Of a DNA stretch of 64,000 nt, positions 43,795 to 53,190 are shown in pieces. The DNA is from Provencibacterium sp. Lineage in GTDB: Bacteria > Bacillota > Clostridia > Oscillospirales > Ruminococcaceae. The position numbers and the translations under genes are program-made. The stretch lies in NCBI GenBank assembly GCA_022793895.1, contig JAAWDS010000024.1:33645-97644 (forward strand), given 5' to 3'. Under the pieces are notes generated by a model. The model was not told the origin of the DNA, ran no database searches, and was given only the letters and a program-made list of their open reading frames with translations. How positions within the stretch are numbered: the stretch's first letter is position 1; every line of letters begins with the position of its first letter.

Positions 43795-44547
43795 ATGCCT
43801 ATCCGCGTTACGGTGTGGAACGAATTTTATGATGATCCGCGTCATCCGGCGATCCAAGAGCTTTATCCCGGCGGGGTGCAGGAATACCTTGCCTCAGTGC
43901 TGCGGGAGGAGCCGGATATGGCGGTTACGGCCCGCCACTTTTATGAGGACGATGCGTGCGGCCTTTCGGATGAGGTTCTGGATTCGACCGACGTCCTGCT
44001 TGTTTATGGCCACATCCTGCGGGATAATGTCCCGGAGGATCGGGTGAAAAAGCTGATCGAGCGGGTTGTCAAGGAAGGAATGGGGGTTATTTTCCTGCAT
44101 TCCGCGCTGTGGATGAACCTGTTCCAGCGGTTGGTAGGACCGGGGGCTTACTGCGGCTACCGGGAGCTGGGGGAACGCGAACGGGTGTGGGTGGTAAACC
44201 GCAACCATCCCATTGCGGCGGGACTGCCCTCCAGCTTCGTCATTCCACATACGGAGGTTTACAGCGAACCGGCCGGTTTCCCGGATCCGGATGAGCTGGT
44301 TTTCATCAGTTGGTATCAGGGCGGGGAAGCGGCGCGATCCGGCATGGTCTGGCGCCGCGGAGCCGGACGGATCTTTTATTTTTCTCCCGGCCATGCGTGG
44401 TATAACGCGATGCAGATTCCGGAATACCACACGGTGATAAAAAATGCCGTCCGCTGGGCGGTTCCGCCGTCCTCTCCGCCGCCGCTCAACCGATCGGCGG
44501 AGCTGACCCCGCTGGAGGATATCGTTTTAGCTGGGGAGGATCGGTAG
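43795..44547 (+). CDS. ThuA-like domain protein (module B, second copy)
   Basis: A 250-residue ThuA-family protein: IRVTVWNEFYDDPRHPAIQELYPGG at the N-terminus, EGMGVIFLHSALWMNLF in the middle, GRIFYFSPGHAWYNAMQIPEYHTVIKNAVRWAV at the end. It resembles the 30547 protein only in fold and key blocks. The N-terminal pattern is the one seen in ThuA proteins next to Gfo/Idh genes. Last gene of the catabolic island. Confidence 0.85.
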   Translation: MPIRVTVWNEFYDDPRHPAIQELYPGGVQEYLASVLREEPDMAVTARHFYEDDACGLSDEVLDSTDVLLVYGHILRDNVPEDRVKKLIERVVKEGMGVIFLHSALWMNLFQRLVGPGAYCGYRELGERERVWVVNRNHPIAAGLPSSFVIPHTEVYSEPAGFPDPDELVFISWYQGGEAARSGMVWRRGAGRIFYFSPGHAWYNAMQIPEYHTVIKNAVRWAVPPSSPPPLNRSAELTPLEDIVLAGEDR

Positions 44548-44558
44548 GAAAAATAAAA

Positions 44559-44602
44559 AAGCCGCTCTATCGCTGTACCATCATGCAGCGATAGGGCGGC
44601 TT
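44559..44602. terminator. Terminator after the second ThuA gene
   Basis: A 17-bp stem with one G-T pair (44559-44575 with 44586-44602). The A-rich flank at 44550-44560 makes it a good terminator for minus-strand transcription; on the plus strand the tail is poor. Confidence 0.75.
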
Positions 44603-44969
44603 AGGCTCTTTGCCGGTAACTTCAGCGTTGCTGTTTTTAGGAAAGAGCGGCTTCGAGACGGAAATCTTTTGAAATAGAGGAAAAAGAACACACCGTCTGT
44701 TATATAAATAGCAGGCAGTGTGTTCGTCCCGCTCTCTCTTGATAAAATGAAAGAAAAAAATCCGAACCCAAAGGGTTCGGATTTTGATTGCTGTCATGTG
44801 TTGACAAAAAAGATGCACCAGAAAAATTGTGAAGCGAAGTGAACCATAAAAAGATTTCTAAGCTCATGAGAAATCAAATTATTTACTTATACACAAAGAA
44901 TAAAAATGATGGAATGACAAAAACGAGCCTATCAGTTTGTTTTAGATTAAGTAAATTGCTTGTTTAGAG
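44603..44969. other. Noncoding stretch with hairpins
   Basis: No gene is supported. It holds an imperfect 15-bp inverted repeat (GAACACACCGTCTGT at 44686-44700 with 44711-44725) and a perfect bidirectional terminator-like hairpin (AAAATCCGAACCC 44757-44769 with 44773-44785). The composition turns AT-rich toward the IS remnant. Confidence 0.6.
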
Positions 44970-45400
44970 GATACGGGTATTTCTGGCTGAAAGCGGGGTG
45001 AATATTACAATGGACAGACGTTATAGGCGTGGAAAAGGAGGCCAGCGTGTTGTAGATCACACACCGCTGAACGCACCGAAATCTACTACTATTTTATCTC
45101 CCATCCGTCTGGATGGAGAAAACGCTTTTACGGCCTTTCAAGGGGAATGACAGGAGATAAATTCCTGACTTACCTGAAAAAGTTCTAATTCCCTCTCTCC
45201 ACCCAGGCGATATTGTGATAATGGATAATCTCAGGGTTCACCATATCCAAACGGTAAGTGAGCTGCTGTACGGCGCTGGAGCGCAGGTCCTCTATTTGCC
45301 TGTATACAGTCCAGACTTGAATCCAATTGAAAAGCTTTGGCCTAAGGTGAAAGTTTTTATAATCAATACACTAATAAACACACTTGTTTAACCAAAGACT
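44970..45400 (+). pseudogene. IS630-family transposase remnant
   Basis: Translated pieces match the C-terminal half of an IS630-type DDE transposase: LAESGVNITMDRRYRRGKGG and VVDHTPLNAPKSTTI (from about 44985), then after a stop, in another frame, GDIVIMDNLRVHHIQTV, then AQVLYLPVYSPDLNPIEKLW (to about 45345). At the first catalytic position the usual DES reads AES (GCT instead of GAT). At least one stop or frameshift near 45150-45195 breaks the frame and both gene ends are missing. It is dead. It abuts the truncated amt gene. Confidence 0.8.
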
Positions 45401-45489
45401 ACTTGGAAATGACAAAGGAGATAGAAAACAAGTTATGACTAACATGGATTTGAATAGATACATATTACATTATCTGGAAGACGATAAGA

Positions 45490-45719
45490 ATAGAAGCGCA
45501 ATACGAAAAAGCCGTTTCCCGCCCCGAACATGATGCCGAAGCCGACAAGCCAGAAGTGGGGGTCCTGAGGCAGAAATCCATCAGGTTTTTCATGACGATG
45601 TTGCCCGCATTTTTTGCGCGGGTAAAGCCGGTCTCCACCATAGCGAAGCCCGCCTGCATGAAGAAAACCAGCGCCGCACCCAGCGGCACCCAGATGGTAT
45701 CTACCGATGAATACAACAT
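45490..45719 (-). pseudogene. amt: Truncated, frameshifted ammonium transporter (amt)
   Basis: The minus-strand start from 45719 reads MLYSSVDTIWVPLGAALVFF, then QAGFAMVETGFTRAKNAG and NIVMKNLMDFCL, the canonical first helices of Amt/AmtB. Near a run of five C on that strand (45558-45562) the frame shifts; HFWLVGFGIMFGAGNGFF continues in another frame and then homology ends by about 45495. Only about 75 of the usual 400 or more residues remain. GAGGAGG precedes the ATG. The IS630 remnant lies where the rest should be, so insertion and deletion probably destroyed it. Confidence 0.85.
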
Positions 45720-45754
45720 AAAGACGCCTCCTCAAGGGTTTAGATATGGAATAT

Positions 45755-45805
45755 AAAAAACGGCGTGCATTTTCTCCCCTAAAGGCGAAACGCACGCCGT
45801 TGTGC
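45755..45805 (-). promoter_or_regulatory. Hexaloop hairpin overlapping a terminator, amt leader
   Basis: On the minus strand GCAC-AACGGC-GTGC (45805-45792) is a 4-bp hairpin with a hexaloop having A at position 1 and G at position 4. Its loop and 3' arm are also the 5' arm of a terminator, AACGGCGTGC (45801-45792) with GCACGCCGTT (45768-45759), followed by a T-run. The two folds exclude each other, as in ANTAR-controlled leaders. The bases GGGAGAAAATGC inside it recur in the glnN leader. Confidence 0.75.
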
Positions 45806-45830
45806 CGGTTTTGTTAGGTTTTATGGACGC

Positions 45831-47930
<2,100 letters not shown>

Positions 47931-47976
47931 TTTCGTTGCCTCCTTTAGGTGAATGGCCGCGGCCCGGGGGCCTGAG

Positions 47977-48023
47977 AAAAAAAGAAGGCGCTGCGGGCAT
48001 TTTCTCCCGCAGCGCCTTTGCTG
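47977..48023 (-). promoter_or_regulatory. Hexaloop hairpin overlapping a terminator, glnN leader
   Basis: On the minus strand CAGC-AAAGGC-GCTG (48023-48010) is a hexaloop hairpin (A1, G4). Its GCTG arm lies inside the 5' arm of an 11-bp perfect terminator stem (48016-48006 with 47997-47987) that is followed by TTCTTTTTTT. The hairpin begins only about 5 nt after the expected transcription start, so the leader is an on/off switch before glnN. Confidence 0.78.
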
Positions 48024-48035
48024 TTTACGCCGCCC

Positions 48036-48065
48036 ATTATAGCGCCCCGCCTCTCCCATTGTCAA
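48036..48065 (-). promoter_or_regulatory. glnN promoter
   Basis: On the minus strand TTGACA (48065-48060), 18 bp, TATAAT (48041-48036). The expected start is near 48029, just ahead of the leader switch. Confidence 0.85.
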
Positions 48066-48177
48066 GCGCTTTCAGAGAGGTTTGTGAATCTTTGCCGTTA
48101 AAAATGCGGCACCTCCGAAAAGCTTTCATGGTTTTTGCTGATTTTGCAGGATGATAAAACTTTTCGTTCATTTCCGG

Positions 48178-48207
48178 TTGACAGTAAGTCTGGCCGAGAG
48201 CTATAAT
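48178..48207 (+). promoter_or_regulatory. Promoter of the glutamate synthase operon
   Basis: TTGACA (48178-48183), 18 bp, TATAAT (48202-48207); start expected near 48214. It is divergent from the glnN promoter. Confidence 0.85.
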
Positions 48208-48215
48208 AAATCTAT

Positions 48216-48280
48216 TGAACAAAGGCGTTCATCACCGGGTGTAGTGGATGGCTGCACCGGGGGATGAACGCTCCTTTTTT
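48216..48280 (+). promoter_or_regulatory. Hexaloop hairpin overlapping a terminator, glutamate synthase leader
   Basis: TGAAC-AAAGGC-GTTCA (48216-48231) is a 5-bp hairpin with the same AAAGGC hexaloop as glnN. Its GTTCA arm lies within the terminator arm GCGTTCATC (48225-48233), which pairs with GATGAACGC (48263-48271). An inner stem (48238-48244 with 48252-48258) and TCCTTTTTT complete the terminator. It starts about 2 nt after the expected transcription start and about 145 nt before the first gene. Confidence 0.8.
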
Positions 48281-48360
48281 GCAAAAAATTAAAATAATCC
48301 TGCATATTTTACCTGGCTGCCCGGTAGGCGGAGGGAAAAAGAAAGGAGCGGATCCGGCAT

Positions 48361-49479
48361 ATGTTTCTGCGGGAAGGGGAGGAGCGGATTCCTTCCGGCT
48401 GTGCCATTTCAGGCATCTTCTCAAAAAGCGGCGAGGCTATCGGCGGGGAGACCATCATTCACAGCATTTCCACTATGCATGAGCGCTCAAACGGCCTGGG
48501 CGGCGGCTTTGCGGGCTATGGCATCTACCCGCAGTATAAGGAGCTGTATGCCTTTCATGTGTTTTATGAGCATCCGGCGGCCAAGAGTGCCTGCGAGGAG
48601 TTTATCGAGCGGCATTTTGATGTAGTAAACCTCTCGAAAATACCGACGCGCAAGCACCCCGCCATCACCGATGAGCCGATGATCTGGCGCTATTTCGTTT
48701 CCCCTCTGCCCACCCGGCTGCAGGACAGCCAGCTGGATGAGCGGGAGTTTGTGGCGCGCTGCGTCAACCGGGTGAACCATACGATGAAGGGCGCCTATAT
48801 CTTTTCGAGCGGCAAAAATATGGGGGTCTTCAAGGGCGTCGGTTATCCGGAGGATATCGGGGAGTTTTACCGGTTGGAGGAATATGCCGGCTACTGCTGG
48901 ACGGCGCACGGCCGTTACCCGACCAATACCCCCGGCTGGTGGGGCGGGGCACATCCCTTTGCACTGCTCGATTATTCGGTCGTTCATAACGGGGAAATTT
49001 CCTCCTATGATGCCAACCGGCGCACCATTGAAATGTACGGCTACAAATGTACGTTGCAGACTGACACCGAGGTTATTACCTATATTATCGACTATCTTGT
49101 GCGCCGGCAGGGGCTGACGCTCGAGGAGGCCGCAAAGGTGATGGCTGCCTCCTTCTGGCAGACCATCTCCCACAAAACCCCTGAGCAGCAGCAGGAGGAA
49201 ACCTACCTGCGCTGCACCTATGGGAGCCTGCTCATTAACGGCCCGTTTTCCATTCTGCTCGGCTTTGAGGGCGGCATGATGGCGCTGCAGGACCGTTTAA
49301 AGCTGCGCTCAATGGTGGTCGCCGAGAAGGGAGAACGGGTCTATGCCGCCAGCGAGGAATGCGCGATACGCGCCATTGAGCCGCAGCTTGACCGGCTGTA
49401 TGCGCCGAAGGGCGGCGAGCCGGTGATTGTGCGGCTGAATGCAGGAGCAGAAAAGGAGGCGGGGACGGCATGCAGATAG
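48361..49479 (+). CDS. Glutamate synthase, glutaminase (GATase II) subunit, split type
   Basis: A 372-residue class II glutamine amidotransferase domain of the archaeal-type, multi-gene glutamate synthase. A short propeptide-like start (residues 1-13) precedes the nucleophile Cys14 in SGCAISGIFSK. WTAHGRYPTNTPGWWGGAHPF and SVVHNGEISSYDANRR are the glutamine-binding and oxyanion segments. It releases ammonia from glutamine for the synthase. AAAGGAG precedes the start. It overlaps the next subunit gene by 10 bp. Confidence 0.92.
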   Translation: MFLREGEERIPSGCAISGIFSKSGEAIGGETIIHSISTMHERSNGLGGGFAGYGIYPQYKELYAFHVFYEHPAAKSACEEFIERHFDVVNLSKIPTRKHPAITDEPMIWRYFVSPLPTRLQDSQLDEREFVARCVNRVNHTMKGAYIFSSGKNMGVFKGVGYPEDIGEFYRLEEYAGYCWTAHGRYPTNTPGWWGGAHPFALLDYSVVHNGEISSYDANRRTIEMYGYKCTLQTDTEVITYIIDYLVRRQGLTLEEAAKVMAASFWQTISHKTPEQQQEETYLRCTYGSLLINGPFSILLGFEGGMMALQDRLKLRSMVVAEKGERVYAASEECAIRAIEPQLDRLYAPKGGEPVIVRLNAGAEKEAGTACR

Positions 49480-50975
49480 AATATATCTATCCGGAATTTA
49501 CTCTGCGGCGGGATGACAGCAGATGTACCCGCTGCCGTATCTGTGAGCGCCAGTGCGCGAACGGGGTGACGCGCTATGATGAAAAGTCCGGCCGGATGGT
49601 GAGCGATGAAAGAAGCTGCGTCAACTGCCAGCGGTGCATTGCCTGCTGCCCGGTACGGGCGATTCAGATTGTGAAGAGCGAAAATACGATGCGGGAAAAC
49701 GACAACTGGAGCAGCTGCTGCATCCGCTCGCTTTACCGGCAGGCGGGCAGCGGCGGGGTACTCCTCTCCTCAATGGGCAACCCTGAGCACTATCCGGTCT
49801 ATTTTGATAAGCTGCTGATTAACGCCTCGCAGGTGACCAATCCTTCCATCGATCCGCTGCGTGAGCCGATGGAGACCCGGACCTTTTTAGGCAGAAAGCC
49901 GGAGCATATAAAGCGGGATGAAAACGGCAGGCTCCAAACAGAGCTGCCGCCCCAGCTCGACCTGGCTGTTCCTATCCTCTTTTCGGCGATGAGCTATGGC
50001 TCCATCAGCTACAACGCCCACGAGAGCCTGGCGCGGGCGGCCAAAGCGCTCGGCATCTGCTACAACACGGGCGAGGGCGGGCTGCATAAGGATTTTTACC
50101 CCTATGGGGAAAATACCATTGTGCAGGTAGCTTCCGGCCGCTTCGGAGTGCATAAGGCCTATCTAGAGGCGGGCGCGGCGATTGAAATCAAGATGGGGCA
50201 GGGGGCAAAGCCGGGCATCGGCGGCCATCTGCCGGGGACGAAGATTGTAGGCGACGTTTCGGCCACCCGGATGATTCCCGAGGGGAGCGACGCTATCTCC
50301 CCCGCCCCGCACCACGACATTTATTCGATTGAGGACCTGCGGCAGCTGGTCTATTCGCTCAAGGAGGCGACCGGCTATAAAAAGCCGGTGATTGTCAAGG
50401 TGGCGGCAGTGCATAACATTGCAGCGATTGCCAGCGGCATTGCCAGAAGCGGTGCAGACATTATCGCTATTGACGGCTTTCGCGGGGGCACCGGCGCGGC
50501 GCCTACCCGCATCCGCGACCATGTCGGCATCCCTATTGAGCTGGCGCTCGCGAGCGTCGACCAGCGGCTGCGCGATGAGGGAATACGTGGCAGCGTTTCG
50601 CTCATTGCGGGCGGAAGCATCCGCTCGAGTGCCGATGTGGTCAAAGCCATCGCTCTCGGAGCGGACGCCGTTTATATCGGGACGGCCGCCCTTTTGGCAC
50701 TCGGCTGCCATCTCTGCCGCAGCTGCCAGACAGGAAAATGCAACTGGGGCATTGCCACCCAGCGCCCCGAGCTCAGTGCCCGGCTCGACCCGCTTGAGGG
50801 GGCCAGGCGGCTGCAGAACCTCATTGAGGCCTGGACGCACGAAATCAAAGAGATGATGGGCGGCATGGGCATCAATTCGATTGAGGCGCTTCGCGGCAAC
50901 CGGCTGATGCTGCGCGGGGTAGGCCTCACCGGGCGGGAGCTCTCCATTTTGGGCGTAAAGCATGCGGGAGAATAG
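49470..50975 (+). CDS. Glutamate synthase, FMN-binding catalytic subunit with ferredoxin domain
   Basis: A 501-residue protein: an N-terminal pair of 4Fe-4S motifs (CTRCRICERQC around residues 19-29, and CVNCQRCIACC around 49-60) followed by the FMN/2-oxoglutarate barrel. Family blocks include PILFSAMSYGSISYNAHESLARAA, NTGEGGLH, KMGQGAKPGIGGHLPG, IIAIDGFRGGTGAAPTRIRDHVG and a C-terminal cysteine group CHLCRSCQTGKCNWG. It converts 2-oxoglutarate plus ammonia into glutamate using reduced ferredoxin or NADPH via a partner. AGGAGG precedes the start inside the previous gene. Confidence 0.94.
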   Translation: MQIEYIYPEFTLRRDDSRCTRCRICERQCANGVTRYDEKSGRMVSDERSCVNCQRCIACCPVRAIQIVKSENTMRENDNWSSCCIRSLYRQAGSGGVLLSSMGNPEHYPVYFDKLLINASQVTNPSIDPLREPMETRTFLGRKPEHIKRDENGRLQTELPPQLDLAVPILFSAMSYGSISYNAHESLARAAKALGICYNTGEGGLHKDFYPYGENTIVQVASGRFGVHKAYLEAGAAIEIKMGQGAKPGIGGHLPGTKIVGDVSATRMIPEGSDAISPAPHHDIYSIEDLRQLVYSLKEATGYKKPVIVKVAAVHNIAAIASGIARSGADIIAIDGFRGGTGAAPTRIRDHVGIPIELALASVDQRLRDEGIRGSVSLIAGGSIRSSADVVKAIALGADAVYIGTAALLALGCHLCRSCQTGKCNWGIATQRPELSARLDPLEGARRLQNLIEAWTHEIKEMMGGMGINSIEALRGNRLMLRGVGLTGRELSILGVKHAGE

Positions 50976-51036
50976 GAAAGGCCTAAAAGGGTAGCCTGGA
51001 GAAAAAGCGGGACGGAAGGGAAGGAATGGTGCGCCT

Positions 51037-51762
51037 ATGCAGATCGATGCGGCGGGAAAAAGTTTTTTGCAGCTGAATGAAGAGATATGCGCCTGCCTAA
51101 AGGAGCAAATCACCATTACCGGCTGCAACGGGCAGCGCTATATCGGCGATGGACTGGACAAAAAGAAAATCTCCGTTTACGGAACAGCGGGCAATGCACT
51201 GGGCGCCTACCTTTGTGGCGGCGAAATCGAGGTGTTCGGAAATGCGCAGGACGCAGTAGGCGACACGATGGACAGCGGCCGGATTGTTGTTCATGGCCGG
51301 GCAGGCGATGCAGTAGGCTATGCCATGCGCGGCGGGAGCATTTTTATCCAGGGGGATATTGGCTACCGGGCCGGCATCCATATGAAGCAGTATCAGCAAA
51401 AGCAGCCGGTACTCGTTGCTGGAGGCTGTGCAGGCAGCTTTCTCGGCGAATACCAGGCGGGGGGAACGATTGTTATCCTTAATCTGAAGGAGGAGACGGC
51501 GGCGGTGGGCAACTTCTGTGCCGCCGGCATACATGGCGGACGCATCTTCCTGCGGCAGAAGGAGCCTCCGGCGGACCTGCCCCAGCAGGTAGTGGCCCGA
51601 AGGGCCGAAGGGGAGGACCGGCAGGTGCTGCTGCCGCTTATGGAAGAGTTCGAACGGTATTTCGGAAGGCTGAAAGCGCCGGTTGACCCCGGGGATTTCT
51701 GGGTGCTAACGCCGAACACCAAGAATCCCTACCGTAAGCTCTATACCTCCAATGGCGGCTGA
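51037..51762 (+). CDS. Glutamate synthase, GXGXG structural subunit
   Basis: A 241-residue right-handed beta-helix domain (alpha subunit C-terminal, GXGXG). Its repeats are seen as VYGTAGNALGAYLCGGEIEVFG, GNAQDAVGDTMDSGRIVVHG and GRAGDAVGYAMRGGSIFIQG. In the bacterial enzyme it links the glutaminase and synthase parts. It completes the three-gene split glutamate synthase; no small beta subunit (GltD) is present here. GGAAGGAA precedes the start. Confidence 0.92.
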   Translation: MQIDAAGKSFLQLNEEICACLKEQITITGCNGQRYIGDGLDKKKISVYGTAGNALGAYLCGGEIEVFGNAQDAVGDTMDSGRIVVHGRAGDAVGYAMRGGSIFIQGDIGYRAGIHMKQYQQKQPVLVAGGCAGSFLGEYQAGGTIVILNLKEETAAVGNFCAAGIHGGRIFLRQKEPPADLPQQVVARRAEGEDRQVLLPLMEEFERYFGRLKAPVDPGDFWVLTPNTKNPYRKLYTSNGG

Positions 51763-51789
51763 AAGCGGTGCCCTTTCCCAATTTGACAG

Positions 51790-51823
51790 GGCAGCCGCAG
51801 AAAAGAAGGCGCCTGCGGCTGCC
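51790..51823 (+). other. Hairpin ahead of glnA
   Basis: An 11-bp perfect stem GGCAGCCGCAG (51790-51800) / CTGCGGCTGCC (51813-51823) with a 12-nt loop, no T-tract and no A-x-x-G hexaloop. It lies between the glutamate synthase genes and the glnA Shine-Dalgarno, possibly a processing site. Confidence 0.65.
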
Positions 51824-51849
51824 TGCGAAAAGAAAAAGGAGAAGAATGA

Positions 51850-53163
51850 ATGGATCACACGATGAGCGAAGTTCTGCAGTTTGTGCGGGAGAATGATGTT
51901 AAGTTTATTCGCCTGGCCTTCTGCGATATCTTCGGCATGCAGAAAAACGTTTCCATCATGCCGCACGAGCTCGAGCGCGCATTTGAAAGCGGCATTTCGT
52001 TTGATGCAAGCGCAATACGCGGCTTTATGAATGTAGAAGAGTCGGACCTTTTCCTGCTTCCTGATCCGGCAACCCTCTCGATTCTCCCCTGGCGGCCAAG
52101 CCAAGGGAGCGTTGTGCGTTTTTTCTGCTCTGTCCGCCGGCCGGATGGACGGCCGTTTGAAGGGGATATGCGTTTTCTGCTGTGCGAGAGCGTCCGGCGC
52201 GCAGCCGGGCAGGGCTACAGTTGCAAGGCGGGGCCGGAGTGTGAGTTTTATCTCTTTCAGGCGGATGAGGAGGGCCGCCCCTCCTTTTTGCCGCACGACC
52301 GGGGGGGCTATTTCGATATCGCCCCGCTTGACCGGGGGGAGAATGTGCGGCGGGATATCTGCTTAAGCCTGATGGAAATGGGCATATTGCCGGAGAGCTC
52401 CCACCATGAGCAGGGTCCTGGCCAGAATGAAATAGATTTTCGCTATGCGGACATCCTGACTGCCGCCGACAATCTGGCCGCCTTTCGGGCAGTCGTCAAG
52501 GCGATTGCCGCCCGCAATGGCCTGTATGCCTCTTTTATGCCCAAGCCCTTTCAGGAGCAGAGCGGGAGCGGGCTGCATGTGAACCTCTCGCTGCATGAAA
52601 ACGGGGTAAACCTCTTTCAAGGAGGGGAGCCTCCCTCTGGCAAGGCGGAGAGCTTTACGGCGGGCATTCTGCGCCGCGTTCCGGAGATGACCGCCTTTTT
52701 AAACCCGCTTACAAATTCCTACCGGCGCTTCGGCGCATTTGAGGCGCCGCGCTTTGTCTCCTGGAGCCGGCAGAACCGCTCCCAGCTGGTGCGCATCCCG
52801 GCCGCCTGCGGGCCCTATGGGCGCATGGAGCTGCGCTCTCCTGACCCGGCCTGCAACCCTTATCTCTGTTTTATGCTGCTGCTGGAAGCTGGCATGGAAG
52901 GGGTAGACGAGGGGCTGCGGCTGCCCGAGGCGGCTGATCTGGATCTTTACAGCGAACAGGGGTACCTGGCAGGACTGCCCGAGCTGCCCAAAAGCCTGGA
53001 TGAGGCACTCGACAGGGCCGAAGAGAGCGCCTTTATCCGCCGCCTGCTGCCAGAGCGCACGCTCGAAAGCTATCTGAACGAGAAGCGGCAGGAATGCCGG
53101 AAGGCTGCCAAGGCGGCCGATGGCCTTCATTTCGAGAGGGAGTTTTATTTTGAGCGCGTTTGA
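51850..53163 (+). CDS. glnA: Glutamine synthetase type I
   Basis: A 437-residue dodecameric GSI. Family motifs run in order: VKFIRLAFCDIFGMQKNVSI, FDASAIRGF, GPECEFYLFQ, HHEQGPGQNEIDFRY, EQSGSGLHVNLSLHE and SRQNRSQLVRIPAA. The NRxxxxRIP stretch keeps the active-site Arg set. The C-terminal adenylylation Tyr region of the enteric type is not recognisable, so feedback control is more likely. It coexists with GSIII (glnN) in one locus. AAAAAGGAG precedes the ATG. Confidence 0.93.
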   Translation: MDHTMSEVLQFVRENDVKFIRLAFCDIFGMQKNVSIMPHELERAFESGISFDASAIRGFMNVEESDLFLLPDPATLSILPWRPSQGSVVRFFCSVRRPDGRPFEGDMRFLLCESVRRAAGQGYSCKAGPECEFYLFQADEEGRPSFLPHDRGGYFDIAPLDRGENVRRDICLSLMEMGILPESSHHEQGPGQNEIDFRYADILTAADNLAAFRAVVKAIAARNGLYASFMPKPFQEQSGSGLHVNLSLHENGVNLFQGGEPPSGKAESFTAGILRRVPEMTAFLNPLTNSYRRFGAFEAPRFVSWSRQNRSQLVRIPAACGPYGRMELRSPDPACNPYLCFMLLLEAGMEGVDEGLRLPEAADLDLYSEQGYLAGLPELPKSLDEALDRAEESAFIRRLLPERTLESYLNEKRQECRKAAKAADGLHFEREFYFERV

Positions 53164-53190
53164 GGGCGCGGATACGGGGAGGCGGGGCGT

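Noticed and set aside
44567..44818. Minus-strand 83-codon open frame
   Set aside because: It lies across terminator hairpins, has no ribosome site and resembles no family.
47931..48065. N-terminal extension of GlnN up to codon 744
   Set aside because: The extension runs through a promoter and a terminator stem; the ATG at 47930 has a strong ribosome site and the normal family start.
48058..48075. Catabolite-response (cre-like) element TGTCAAGCGCTTTCA at the glnN promoter
   Set aside because: It contains an AAGCGCTT core but has an extra base relative to the cre pattern and overlaps the -35 box; chance cannot be excluded.
51790..51823. A fourth ANTAR-type leader switch before glnA
   Set aside because: The hairpin has a 12-nt loop, no A-x-x-G hexaloop and no T-tract, so it does not share the architecture of the other three.
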